This document shows positions 17,181 to 25,413 of a stretch of DNA of 32,593 bases, piece after piece (the stretch's first letter is position 1; the number at the start of each line of letters is the position of its first letter). The position numbers and the translations under genes were made by a program. Source of the stretch: Candidatus Rifleibacteriota bacterium (lineage in GTDB: Bacteria; Muiribacteriota; Ozemobacteria; Ozemobacterales; Ozemobacteraceae); contig JAAYVD010000152.1 in assembly GCA_012517355.1 (NCBI GenBank), positions 1 to 32,593 on the forward strand, written 5' to 3'. Below the pieces are notes generated by a model that was given only the letters and a program-made list of their open reading frames with translations, made no database searches and had not been told where the DNA came from.

Positions 17181-17198
17181 TAAATTTCCGTGTATCAT
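17170..17198 (+). promoter_or_regulatory. Sigma-70-type promoter of the activator gene
   Basis: TTGCCC (17170-17175) and TATCAT (17193-17198) are separated by 17 bases. The predicted start is near 17205, about 20 bases before the ATG at 17226, with AAGGGAAAAGG as ribosome site. Confidence 0.55.
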
Positions 17199-17225
17199 GA
17201 GAAAATTACTTCCTAAGGGAAAAGG

Positions 17226-18809
17226 ATGGCAAAACTGGAAACTTCGCGGCGGGTTCTATTCAGTTGGCTTGGGGAGGCGGAACTCCTGAGCAAGGACCTC
17301 GAGCAGTCGGGGATCGGGCGGGCGGTGCGGGCGAGGAAGTTCCACGAGGTGCATCTCCTGGCCAACGTGGACCCGGACCGCGAGGTGGTCAAGAACGGGG
17401 TGAGCCTGGGGAAGGTCTACTCGCGGCCGTTCTTCCAGAAGTACAAGGAGCGCCTGGAGGCCCTGAAGGCGGCCAAGGTTTTCATCCATGAGTGCACGCT
17501 CACCAGCCCGACCCACTTCTCCGAGATCTTCCCGATCGCCGCGGAGCAAGTCGGGAAAGTGCTTGCCGCCCGGCCGGGCCCCGTGGAACTGACCTACCAC
17601 CTCAGCTCGGGAACCGCCCCCATGATTGCCGTCTGGGTATTGATCGCCCAGACCCGTTACAAGGGGGAGCTCATCGAGACCCGCTTCCCCGAAAACGTCC
17701 GGCGGAAGAAGGAGAAGACCCTGGCGGTGGAGACCGTCGACATGCCGTTCGAGATCTCCGCCGACTTCCTGCCCGAGCTGATCCGGAAGACCGACCAGGC
17801 AATAGCCTCCCGCCCCCTGGAGACCCCGACCTTCGACGAGATCAAGCACCGCAGCCCGAAGACCCGGGAGGCCGTCCGGCTGGCCCACCTCGCCGCCCAG
17901 CGCGACGCCACCGTCCTGCTCCTCGGCGAGTCGGGGGTCGGGAAGGAACTGTTCGCCCGGGCCATTCAGGCCGCCAGTCCCCGACGCGACAAGGAAATGG
18001 TGGTCTTCAACTGCGGCGCCCTGCCCGAGAACCTGGTCGAGTCTGAACTGTTCGGGTTCCGGAAGGGGGCCTTCACGGGGGCGACCGCTGACAAGGTCGG
18101 CCTGTTCAGGGTCGCCGACGGCGGCACCATCTTCCTCGACGAGGTCGGCGAGCTGACCCTGCCGGCACAGACGCGCCTCCTGCGCGTGCTGCAGCAGGGG
18201 GAGATCCAGCCCGTGGGGGCCACGCGGATGGAACGGGTCAACGTCCGGATCATCGCTGCCACCAACCGCAACCTGCTCGACGAGGTCCGCAACGGGCGCT
18301 TCCGGGAAGATTTGTTCTTCCGCCTGGCCGTGATGGTCATCTCCATTCCCCCGCTCCGCGAGCGCGAAGAGGACGTCATCCCCATCACCGAGCACGTCTT
18401 CGCCAAGCTGGCCACCAAGTTCGGGATGACAAAGAAACACCTTGCCCCAGATGCGAAGAACGCCCTGCGAGCCCATCCCTGGCCCGGCAACGTCCGGGAA
18501 CTGGAGAATGTTCTGACCCGTGCCATGCTTTGGTCCGAACACGACCGGATCAGCGGCGAGGATCTTCGCCGGGCCATCCTCGTCTTCCCCGAGCAGGCCC
18601 GCAGTTCCGTTCTGGGTCGCCCCATCGATGGATCCTGGCGCCTGGAAGGTCTTCTGGACGAGGTCTCCCGCCACTACCTGGAGAGGGTCATGGAGCTGAC
18701 CCGAGGCAACAAGACGGAAGCCGCCTGCCTCCTGGGGTTCAACAACTACCAGACCCTGTCCAACTGGCTCCGCCGGCTGGGCCTGGAAGGGCCTCCCGAA
18801 GTTCCCTGA
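17226..18809 (+). CDS. RtcR-like CARF sigma-54 transcriptional activator
   Basis: 527 residues in three parts. Residues 1-185 form a CARF-like sensor (HLLANVD near 43-49; [20 protein letters not shown] near 124-143), as in RtcR, which senses nucleotide or RNA-end signals. Residues about 205-440 are the AAA+ sigma-54 activator: Walker A GESGVGKE (234-241), GAFTGA (281-286), Walker [10 protein letters not shown] (301-309). The C-terminal Fis-type helix-turn-helix is [18 protein letters not shown]. No rtcA or rtcB is nearby; instead a sigma-54 promoter drives the divergent Dnd-like operon, its most likely target. Domain calls are firm; the activating ligand is unknown. Confidence 0.9.
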   Translation: MAKLETSRRVLFSWLGEAELLSKDLEQSGIGRAVRARKFHEVHLLANVDPDREVVKNGVSLGKVYSRPFFQKYKERLEALKAAKVFIHECTLTSPTHFSEIFPIAAEQVGKVLAARPGPVELTYHLSSGTAPMIAVWVLIAQTRYKGELIETRFPENVRRKKEKTLAVETVDMPFEISADFLPELIRKTDQAIASRPLETPTFDEIKHRSPKTREAVRLAHLAAQRDATVLLLGESGVGKELFARAIQAASPRRDKEMVVFNCGALPENLVESELFGFRKGAFTGATADKVGLFRVADGGTIFLDEVGELTLPAQTRLLRVLQQGEIQPVGATRMERVNVRIIAATNRNLLDEVRNGRFREDLFFRLAVMVISIPPLREREEDVIPITEHVFAKLATKFGMTKKHLAPDAKNALRAHPWPGNVRELENVLTRAMLWSEHDRISGEDLRRAILVFPEQARSSVLGRPIDGSWRLEGLLDEVSRHYLERVMELTRGNKTEAACLLGFNNYQTLSNWLRRLGLEGPPEVP

Positions 18810-18952
18810 TTGCTGGAACCCCAATCTGCCATCATGGAATGGCCCCCCGGTCAGAAAGTTGATGGCCGAGCGAGCCGGCGTTCCTTCTCCCGATGCCTGG
18901 CGCACGGGCCGTGGCCTGCCTCCCCCCCAGCACCTACTGTTCGGAGCCGTTC

Positions 18953-18981
18953 TTGACAGGGCCCAGGGCGCTGGATATACT
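18953..18981 (+). promoter_or_regulatory. Consensus sigma-70 promoter of mazEF-like pair
   Basis: TTGACA (18953-18958), 17-base spacer, TATACT (18976-18981). The predicted start is near 18988, leaving about 77 bases of leader before the ATG at 19065. One mismatch to the full consensus makes this one of the best promoters in the window. Confidence 0.75.
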
Positions 18982-19064
18982 TTGTAATGCCAGCCCGGTT
19001 CGGGGCGAAAGGGGTATTTTCCGCCGCCAATTCCTCGACAACCAGGAAAAGGAGACGTTGGACC

Positions 19065-19322
19065 ATGGCTTCCATCAAAACCAGTCTTGTGAAGATCGGC
19101 AATTCTCAGGGCATCCGGATTCCGAAGGCCGTCATCGACCAGGTTTCCCTGCGGGGGGACATCGAGATCGAGGTCGGGGAGGACTGCCTGATCGTCAAGG
19201 CGGCCCGCACCCCGCGGGCAGGGTGGGAAAACGCCTTCCGCAAGGCCGCTCCCAGGCCAGATCAGGACAGGGATTTTGACGTGACCATGGCCGACTTCGA
19301 CGGAGACTGGCGATGGAAGTGA
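19065..19322 (+). CDS. mazE: MazE/AbrB-type antitoxin
   Basis: 85 residues. The SpoVT/AbrB swapped-hairpin DNA-binding fold is evident in SLVKIGNSQGIRIPKAVI and the strand text IEIEVGEDCLIVKA (about 7-50), followed by an acidic, disordered C-terminus (DQDRDFDVTMADFDGDW) that would wrap the toxin. The ATG at 19065 has AAGGAGA about nine bases upstream. Its stop overlaps the toxin start by 10 bases. Such antitoxins usually autorepress the pair. Confidence 0.88.
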   Translation: MASIKTSLVKIGNSQGIRIPKAVIDQVSLRGDIEIEVGEDCLIVKAARTPRAGWENAFRKAAPRPDQDRDFDVTMADFDGDWRWK

Positions 19323-19633
19323 TCCGTTTTCACGTCTACCTCATCAACCTGGACCCTACCGTAGGGTCCGAGATACGGAAAACAAGGCCGGGCCTCGTTG
19401 TTTCTCCAGACGAGATGAACCGGTACCTCCACACGGCCATCATCGCCCCCATGACAACGGCCGAGAAGGACTATCCCACCCGAGTCGGCATCCAGTTCTC
19501 GGGCAGAAGGGGCCAGATCGCCCTTGACCAGATCCGCACCGTCGACAAGACGCGGATCGCCAAGCACCTGGGCAAGATCGACATCCGGACCGGCTTCAAG
19601 GTTCTGGAAACCCTTCGGGAGATGTTCGAATAG
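19313..19633 (+). CDS. mazF: MazF/PemK-type endoribonuclease toxin
   Basis: 106 residues, normal length. Family motifs include HVYLINLDPTVGSEIRKTRP near the N-terminus (the catalytic Arg region), GLVVSPDEMN, IIAPMTT and GQIALDQIRTVDKTRI. MazF toxins cleave mRNA or other RNA at short sequences. The start overlaps mazE by 10 bases, so translation is coupled. All expected core motifs are present, so the toxin looks intact. Confidence 0.92.
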   Translation: MEVIRFHVYLINLDPTVGSEIRKTRPGLVVSPDEMNRYLHTAIIAPMTTAEKDYPTRVGIQFSGRRGQIALDQIRTVDKTRIAKHLGKIDIRTGFKVLETLREMFE

Positions 19634-19858
19634 AAGCGCCCCTCGTCGCCACAAACATTTTTGTGATCGAGGATTTTCTTTATTCCTGGTCCAACGGTGA
19701 ACGGCGCGAGGGGAAGACACCGGTTCGGGCAACAACCGCTTCCCAAGCGTTTCACGCCAGGCCCTCCCCTCCCAGGGCGAGCCTTGGCATGTTCCCTGCG
19801 ATAGTGCTGGTCAACCAACCTGGCTGAGCCAGGCATCGACAAACCCTCGGAGGACGGC
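19634..19858. other. Intergenic region after mazF
   Basis: 225 bases. A short hairpin CACAAA/TTTGTG near 19652-19667 could end the mazEF transcript but has only a poor T-tract. A sigma-54-like sequence at 19785-19799 is listed separately. Confidence 0.35.
19785..19799 (+). promoter_or_regulatory. Possible second sigma-54 promoter
   Basis: TGGCATGTTCCCTGC matches the -24 element and the -12 GC at correct spacing, with C in place of the first T of TTGC. The predicted start near 19811 lies 48 bases before the ATG of the secreted protein gene. Weaker than the promoter at 17088. Confidence 0.4.
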
Positions 19859-20707
19859 ATGCATCGCATCATCGGTTGGTGGTTGGGAATCTCCTTGTTG
19901 TTCGTGGCCATGGGGCCCGGGGCCTTCGGCCAGGGAACGGCCCAGGCGGATGGATTGTCACCGGAGACCTCGGTCAAACTCGTCCTGCTCGACCGGTTGC
20001 GGTCGGGGGACTGCCGGAAGAACGACCGGGTCAACTTCAAGATCGACGAAGACGTGGTGGACGGGGCCGGCACCGTCCTGATCCGCAAGGGAACCCCCGC
20101 CTTCGGCACCGTCCTCAACTCGCGGCGGGCCGGGGCCTGGGGCCGGCGCGGGGCCCTCGACGTTTCCGTCGACTACACCACGGCGGTCGATGGCCAGAAG
20201 GTGCCGCTCCGGGCCAACAAGTCCCAGCGCGGCGGGGGCAGCAAGGGGCTGATGACCGCTGGCGCCCTCCTGGTGGCCTGGCCCCTCGCCTTCTGCAAGG
20301 GGTCCAATGTCACCATCGACGCCGGCACGACCTTCGTCGCCTACGTCGACGCCAACCTCCGCATCGGGGCGGCCAACGGCCCCCAGACCACCCAGGCCGC
20401 CCCGGGCAACCCCGGCCCGAGCACTGCCATCGCCGCGGGGACGGTCCCGGCGGGTATGAAGGCCATCACCCTGCGCAACGGAGACCGGCTGACCGGCAAG
20501 GTCCTGGGGTTGCGGCTCGGCGTCTACGAGATCGAGACCCCGATGGGCGTCCTCAAGATCAAGGAGAAGGAAGTCGCCAGCATCGTGGCCGGCCCCGATG
20601 GCACGTCCCCTTCCCCCGCCACCCCGGCCAACGGCAAGGCTTCGGATGCCCGCACCGAACTCCAGAAGCGCGTGGAAGAACTCCGCCAAAACCGAACGGG
20701 CAAGTAA
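19859..20707 (+). CDS. Exported protein with C-terminal Sm-like motif
   Basis: 282 residues. Signal peptide with cleavage likely after AFGQG (about residue 25). The first domain (about 38-165) is beta-rich: LLDRLRSGDCRKNDRVNFKI, IRKGTPAFGTVL and VSVDYTTAVDGQKVPLRA, with a hydrophobic stretch MTAGALLVAWPLAF. A Pro/Ala linker leads to ITLRNGDRLTGKVLGLRLG (about 201-219), resembling a small Sm-like barrel; the same pattern appears in the exported protein at 31766. Function unknown. GGAGG lies about eight bases before the ATG. Confidence 0.7.
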   Translation: MHRIIGWWLGISLLFVAMGPGAFGQGTAQADGLSPETSVKLVLLDRLRSGDCRKNDRVNFKIDEDVVDGAGTVLIRKGTPAFGTVLNSRRAGAWGRRGALDVSVDYTTAVDGQKVPLRANKSQRGGGSKGLMTAGALLVAWPLAFCKGSNVTIDAGTTFVAYVDANLRIGAANGPQTTQAAPGNPGPSTAIAAGTVPAGMKAITLRNGDRLTGKVLGLRLGVYEIETPMGVLKIKEKEVASIVAGPDGTSPSPATPANGKASDARTELQKRVEELRQNRTGK

Positions 20708-20877
20708 CCCCGGCTGGCCCTATTCTGCCGAACCGCTGTTTTCCCCATCACCCGGAAGTCCTTCCCGAAGGAGGAGCCCTGGTCCCTCGCGCGAAGGATT
20801 CCTGCCACACATCCGCCATGGCGCGGCCGGTGGGTAATGCACCCCCAGCGCCCGTGCCGGCCGAAACGGAGGAACGA

Positions 20878-21141
20878 ATGGAATTCACCGCGGAAGCCCT
20901 GTTGTTGTCCGTCCTGATCACCTGGGGAATCGGGCTGGCGCCACCCATCGTCATCCGCTATCTTCTTTGGCGGAAACCCCTTTCCAAGACTGCCTCCATC
21001 ACATTGTGCGTCCTGTTCTGGGTGACCAACCTCGGCATCTTCCTCGCCCTCGGCAGCACCAGCAAGAGCCACGGCGTCCTGTATCTGATCGCGTTTGTCT
21101 CCCACGGCATCTATACTTCCGGAGGGGAAGGAAAGGCATGA
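20878..21141 (+). CDS. Small integral membrane protein
   Basis: 87 residues with two or three hydrophobic helices (ALLLSVLITWGIGLAPPIVI, ITLCVLFWVTNLGIFLAL, and VLYLIAFVSHGIY). A strong GGAGGAACGA precedes the ATG. The stop overlaps the next start (ATGA), so both are translated together. Unrecognised family. Confidence 0.7.
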   Translation: MEFTAEALLLSVLITWGIGLAPPIVIRYLLWRKPLSKTASITLCVLFWVTNLGIFLALGSTSKSHGVLYLIAFVSHGIYTSGGEGKA

Positions 21142-22301
21142 ACAGATCCATTTTCGCGGCATTCGTCGGGGCCATCCTTGCTTGCGCCGTGTGCTTCGGT
21201 CAGGACTTTTCGAGCTACCGTGCTCCACAGACGCTCCAAGGGCAACCGGCCACCTCGTTCAGCCTCGGTCTGCCCGAAGGACGCGATCCGCTTTCCCCGT
21301 ATTACGTGCCCGCGGCACAGGTCTTCGACCTTGATAAAGGAAATGAGGAACTCTTCGCCAAGGAAATGGTGCCCATCACCAAATCACTGGGCTTTTGGAT
21401 GGGCCAAGCCGAGACATTGAAGGCCATCCTGAAGCAATTTCCCGATCTTTTCTCCCAATGCCTCGCGGCCAGGGATGCCTTTCAAAGGAACGTGGGTCCT
21501 GCCATTCTCCAGGTCCTCTACATCCTCGACAGAGCCACCAAGGGCAAGATGAATGCAGCGGCCCTGCAGTCATCTTTTTTTGGTGAACTCAAGAAACTGG
21601 TCAAAGCCAAGCCCGAGCACCGGGCGAAGCTCCCATGGCTCTTTGGCGACAGGATCAGCAGGGGACAAGCAGAGGGCTTCATCAAATTGGTCGAGGCGAG
21701 ATCGCGCTTCGAAGCCGACCTGGAGGCACTCCGACCGTTGTTGCTGTTCCACCCACGGGCGCTGGCCGACCCGATGGGACTGGCGAGCGGGGATTTTCTC
21801 AAGCGCTTCGACTTCGACACCCATCCGAAAGCGAAAGGCCTGACCGGCTGGGTCCGCTACCCCGCCCATTGGGAAGTGAAGGAGGGGAACGGACCCAACA
21901 TCGTGGCCAGGTTTCTCTCCCCCCGTGACGGCGCCATGTTTTTCCTCATGGTCAAGTCTCTTCCCCAGGATATTCCGGAAGGGGAAAGCCTGGGCCCGTT
22001 GCTGAGCGACGAGGAAACCATCCGGGGCATGGCCCAGGGTCAGGAGGTCATCAGCAAGCGGATCGTCCAGGTGGCCGGACAGGAAGCCCTGGAACTTCGA
22101 ACGAAGGGAACCCAGAACACCCCGGTGGCCAGGATCTTCCAGGAGCAGATCATATACATGATCTTCTACCGGAAGTGGATGATGAGCCTTTTCGAAGGGG
22201 TAAGTGCCTTGAGCGAGGAAGACTGTTCAGCCGCCATGGGCAGGAACCTTCAGGCCTTTCAATACCTGGCCACGATGTGCGGCATCAAACGGATTCCTTG
22301 A
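21138..22301 (+). CDS. Exported protein of unknown function
   Basis: 387 residues. Signal peptide to about residue 21 (IFAAFVGAILACAVCFGQ). The middle is helical (about 70-215) and the C-terminal part (about 235-375) is alpha/beta: GWVRYPAHWEVKEG, MFFLMVKSLPQDIPEG, then IIYMIFYRKWMMSLF. That last region resembles the PsbP/DUF1795-like fold that often starts with a YP-W motif, but the match is only a pattern. Coupled to the membrane protein gene by a 4-base overlap. Confidence 0.7.
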   Translation: MNRSIFAAFVGAILACAVCFGQDFSSYRAPQTLQGQPATSFSLGLPEGRDPLSPYYVPAAQVFDLDKGNEELFAKEMVPITKSLGFWMGQAETLKAILKQFPDLFSQCLAARDAFQRNVGPAILQVLYILDRATKGKMNAAALQSSFFGELKKLVKAKPEHRAKLPWLFGDRISRGQAEGFIKLVEARSRFEADLEALRPLLLFHPRALADPMGLASGDFLKRFDFDTHPKAKGLTGWVRYPAHWEVKEGNGPNIVARFLSPRDGAMFFLMVKSLPQDIPEGESLGPLLSDEETIRGMAQGQEVISKRIVQVAGQEALELRTKGTQNTPVARIFQEQIIYMIFYRKWMMSLFEGVSALSEEDCSAAMGRNLQAFQYLATMCGIKRIP

Positions 22302-22493
22302 AGCCCTGCACGGCCGGTGCCCGCAGTCGACCGGTTTCATTGGGGTCATTTGTTGGGAAAAGCCCCACTGAGCTCTTCATCCCAAGCCCGCTTCCAGGGA
22401 CAACCAGCAGATCCTCCCGCAACCGAGCAGGGAGTGGAACCGGGAGGGGTTTCGCCCGTTTCTCGTTGAAGGCGGCGGGCCAGTTGCTTTGTG
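22302..22493 (-). pseudogene. Possible integrase C-terminal remnant
   Basis: One minus-strand frame across this stretch reads KRAKPLPVPLPARLREDLL and then LFP, reminiscent of the beta-sheet region of tyrosine recombinases (KTGKPL-VPLP followed by LFP). No catalytic Arg/His/Tyr motifs are recognisable. It borders the left transposon end, opposite the integrase-like start at 26169, which is why I list it. Weak evidence; it may be plain intergenic DNA. Confidence 0.2.
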
Positions 22494-22514
22494 TGAGCGT
22501 GAGCACGCATTTCC
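22494..22514 (+). repeat. Left terminal inverted repeat
   Basis: Begins TGAGCGTGAGCACG and ends TTTCC; matches the inverted right end (26117-26137) at 17 of 21 positions. Confidence 0.6.
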
Positions 22515-22579
22515 AGGGTGAGGTGATCACGATAATCCATGGTCCACTCAAGGGAGGGCCCCGACCTCCCGCGAGTGGA

Positions 22580-22610
22580 ACGCCCGTCTCCGTGTTGCGG
22601 AGACGGGCGT
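22580..22610 (-). terminator. Perfect 13-bp hairpin after the transposon genes
   Basis: ACGCCCGTCTCCG (22580-22592) pairs with CGGAGACGGGCGT (22598-22610) around a 5-base loop. It lies 36 bases beyond the last transposon gene. It lacks a T-tract, so it may act as an RNA-stabilising stem or a weak terminator. Confidence 0.55.
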
Positions 22611-22645
22611 CATGGGGTTCCCGGGCGGTTTCCCGGGTCAGGGTC

Positions 22646-22969
22646 TCAGAACAGGAATTCCTTCTGGACCTCCTGATCCTCGCAGGAAGCTCTGATTGCG
22701 GCATAGTAGGCGGAGAGATTGCCCCTGAGGGCCTTGGCCAGGATGGAGATCGATTCGATGAGATGCTCCTCGACCCCCTCTGGAGAGGCCATCGCCGGCT
22801 TCCCTGGCGATCGGGTCAGGTAGGGGTAGTTGAATTCGAGAAGGGTGGTTGCCGCCAGGAGGGTCGCGTCGAGGGCTGCCAGAGTGGAGAGTTCCGGGGC
22901 CAAGCAGAGTTCGGCCGGAGAGATGGTTTCTGCTGCCCTCGCCAGAGTTGGGCTTGGCTGTCTTTTCAT
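22646..22969 (-). CDS. Small protein of the transposon operon
   Basis: 107 residues. A central helical region has LSTLAALDATLLAATTLLEF, then helices including VEEHLIESISILAKALR. No catalytic or nucleic-acid-binding motif is visible. GGAAGG lies six bases before the ATG, which is 13 bases after the ATPase stop, so it is cotranscribed. Its role in transposition is unknown; accessory or target-site function is possible. Confidence 0.65.
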   Translation of the reverse strand: MKRQPSPTLARAAETISPAELCLAPELSTLAALDATLLAATTLLEFNYPYLTRSPGKPAMASPEGVEEHLIESISILAKALRGNLSAYYAAIRASCEDQEVQKEFLF

Positions 22970-22982
22970 GATCGCCTTCCTT

Positions 22983-23846
22983 TCAATTGGGCTTGGGCTT
23001 GGCCGGTCGCTTGTGCTCTCGTGGTTCGCCACCACGGGTTGGGCCACCTAAGGTCTCGAAGAACAACTTTTCATCGATAAGCGCGACATCTTTGCGGATA
23101 GCGGCATTGAGGAGCTCGTTGGCCAGGTTGGTCAAACTGCGAAAGTTGCCACCGGCGTGCTCTGCCAGGGCGCCGATGACGGCCTTCGTCATCAGCCCCT
23201 GATTGCCTGCGGCCTCCAGACAGTGACCGACAAACATGGTGAGCTGCTCCTTGGAAACAGCTTCCAGAGGCATGCGGAACCGGATCCGGCTTTCCAGAGG
23301 AAGAAGTTCTTCCGACCGCAGGCGGTTCAGAAGGCGGTCGTCCCCACACAGGACAACGGTCAGGATGGAGGAGGAATCGAACTGGGTGCTGGTCAGGAGG
23401 CGAAGCTCCGACAGCACGGCGTGATTGGCCAGTTGGGCCTCGTCATACAGGAGGATGGGCCGGGCCATGGCGGTTTCGATATGGGCCTGCCACCGTTCCC
23501 GCAAGGCCTTGAAGCCGCCATACCGGTTCGCCGGCGAGAGAGGCACCCCGAACAGATGGCCCAGCTCGCGGTAGAAATCGCCGACGACGCTCTGGGGCCT
23601 GGACAGCACACCGACCAGGACGTCGGACAGGTTGGTGAGGTGGTGGGCCAGCTGGCGCAGGAGAATGGATTTGCCGGTTCCCGGGTCCCCGGTGAGGAGG
23701 ATGAAGCCCCCCTCCTGCAGTTGTTGTTCGACCCGCCAGCAAAAGAGGTCGGTCTTGGGGGTCCTCATCAGGGCTTCCGGCGGAACGTCCGGCGAGAAGG
23801 GATTCCACTTGATCCCGAACTGGGTGAGGTCGCGCTTTCGCATCAT
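22983..23846 (-). CDS. ExeA/TniB-like AAA+ transposition ATPase
   Basis: 287 residues. Starts with FGIKWNPFSPDVPPEAL, typical of ExeA-like proteins, then Walker A GDPGTGKS (53-60), Walker B ILLYDEAQ (131-138), a sensor-1 strand TVVLCGDDRL and an arginine-finger region RLRSEELLPLESRIRFRM. In MuB/TnsC/TniB-type systems such ATPases choose target DNA and stimulate the transposase. The ATG (second of two tandem ATGs is possible) overlaps the transposase stop by four bases, indicating translational coupling. Confidence 0.88.
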   Translation of the reverse strand: MMRKRDLTQFGIKWNPFSPDVPPEALMRTPKTDLFCWRVEQQLQEGGFILLTGDPGTGKSILLRQLAHHLTNLSDVLVGVLSRPQSVVGDFYRELGHLFGVPLSPANRYGGFKALRERWQAHIETAMARPILLYDEAQLANHAVLSELRLLTSTQFDSSSILTVVLCGDDRLLNRLRSEELLPLESRIRFRMPLEAVSKEQLTMFVGHCLEAAGNQGLMTKAVIGALAEHAGGNFRSLTNLANELLNAAIRKDVALIDEKLFFETLGGPTRGGEPREHKRPAKPKPN

Positions 23847-25288
23847 TGCTCCTTTTCCTCTTTGGGAAGATAGCTCATTGGCTGGCCAGTGGCGGCGGAT
23901 TGCTCGAGGAGACGCCGCAGCAGGGGGGCCATTCCGGGAGAGGGTTTCTGACTGACCGGGGAATTCCCCGCCATCGGGCGTCGCCGGCCATCGGCGTTCT
24001 TTTCCAGGTCCCGTGGGTAGATCCGGCCGATGATCTCGCCGGTGGGGCGGCTGACGAGATGGACGAGGGACAGATCCCAGGTGGCATACCGGATGGCAAT
24101 CCGCGCCAGATGGCGGTAAGCCACCGGGATCTCGTAACGCCTGCCATCGATCGAGATGGTGCCATCGCTCCGGCGCTGGCTCCGGGTCGTCTCGATCGTG
24201 AAGGCCTGGCGCAGAGCCTCCGGTGGGGGGGCGGGACGGCCGACGCCCGGGCCATCGAGAAAGCGCTGGAGGGGGGTCTGGCCCGTTTCCGAATGGGTCT
24301 TGCGGTGATATTCCATCTCCACCCAGGCCAGGGTCGCGTCGTTCAGCTGCTTGAGGGTCAGTTGGTCCTCGCCCTCGAGCATCGCCATCAAGCGACCCTC
24401 GACCTGGCCCCAGAAGCACTCCTGCTTCCCGTTCTGCTGGGGCGAATAGGGAAGGGTCGTCTCGTGCAGGATGCCGATCCGCTGCAGCCCCTGGGTCGTT
24501 TCCGCCGCCCCCATGGGCGAGCCGTTGTCGGTCATCAGCGCCCGGGGCAGTCCCCGCTTGAGGAAGGCCTGAACGAGAGCATGCACGAAGTTTTCCGCCG
24601 TCTCCCGCCAGTACCATTGGGCATGGCAGACCAAGCGGGAGCGATCGTCCAGAATGGCGACCAGAACGGGCTTCACCCACTCTCCCTGCTCGTTGAGCAG
24701 TTTGCGGGAGCAATGATGAAAATCGGAATGGACCAGGCCCAGGACATGGGTCGCTTCGAACGACCGGGTTTCCCTGGCCTCGAGCCGGGAACGGGCGGCC
24801 TGGATGCCCGCCCGCTCGCCGTTCCGCGGGGTGGTGACTTTGACGAGCCCACCGGCATTTCGGAACCTCCGAACGGTGGCGTAGGAAGGGACCTTCCCCA
24901 AAGCCCGGTCCTGGGCGATCACGAGGAGATTGTCGTAGTGGAGTTGATGGGACCAGCCAGAATGGGTGGCATGCAGTTCTTTGATGGCCTGACGGAGAGA
25001 TTCCGGGAGTGAGGGGCGCTGGCCCCGGTCCCGCCGAGGTTTCCGGGTCAGAGCGCTGACCGGGCTGCCGCGGGTCCGCTTGGCCTGGTAATACCAGTCC
25101 TCGATCGTGGCGAAGGCAAACCGGGTTGGCTCCCCGGTGATCGGGTGGGTCCACTCGCGAGCGGCGAGTTCCTTCAAGGCTTCCTGGAGATGGCCGGAGG
25201 GAGGCGGCGAGGCAAGGAGATGGCCCACGACCTTGAGCCGGAAGATTCCCCAGGCCTCGTGGGGACGTGGATGGTCGGGATGGATCAT
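23843..25288 (-). CDS. DDE transposase (Mu/TniA-like)
   Basis: 481 residues. An N-terminal helical DNA-binding region is followed by the RNase H-fold core with D189 (VHSDFHH), D254 (LMTDNGSPM) and E290 (NGKQECFWGQVE), a DD35E spacing. The C-terminal region (about 350-420, ISIDGRRYEIPVAYRHLA and YPRDLEK) matches the Mu transposase C-terminal barrel. It cuts and joins transposon ends. The ATG at 25288 has AAGGAT eight bases upstream. The gene appears complete with all catalytic residues. Confidence 0.92.
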   Translation of the reverse strand: MIHPDHPRPHEAWGIFRLKVVGHLLASPPPSGHLQEALKELAAREWTHPITGEPTRFAFATIEDWYYQAKRTRGSPVSALTRKPRRDRGQRPSLPESLRQAIKELHATHSGWSHQLHYDNLLVIAQDRALGKVPSYATVRRFRNAGGLVKVTTPRNGERAGIQAARSRLEARETRSFEATHVLGLVHSDFHHCSRKLLNEQGEWVKPVLVAILDDRSRLVCHAQWYWRETAENFVHALVQAFLKRGLPRALMTDNGSPMGAAETTQGLQRIGILHETTLPYSPQQNGKQECFWGQVEGRLMAMLEGEDQLTLKQLNDATLAWVEMEYHRKTHSETGQTPLQRFLDGPGVGRPAPPPEALRQAFTIETTRSQRRSDGTISIDGRRYEIPVAYRHLARIAIRYATWDLSLVHLVSRPTGEIIGRIYPRDLEKNADGRRRPMAGNSPVSQKPSPGMAPLLRRLLEQSAATGQPMSYLPKEEKEQ

Positions 25289-25413
25289 GTGGTCTTATCC
25301 TTTTTGGTGATTTCTGGCGGTGGGTGCCACCGCCTCGATGCAAGATAGACCCGCATGAATTCAGGGGCGAGACGCATCCTCTGCGCGAAATGGTCAGCCC
25401 GACAACAGAGCGC

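Noticed and set aside
17226-18809. Classical RtcR controlling RNA repair
   Set aside because: No rtcA or rtcB gene is adjacent; the only sigma-54 promoter next to it drives the Dnd-like operon.
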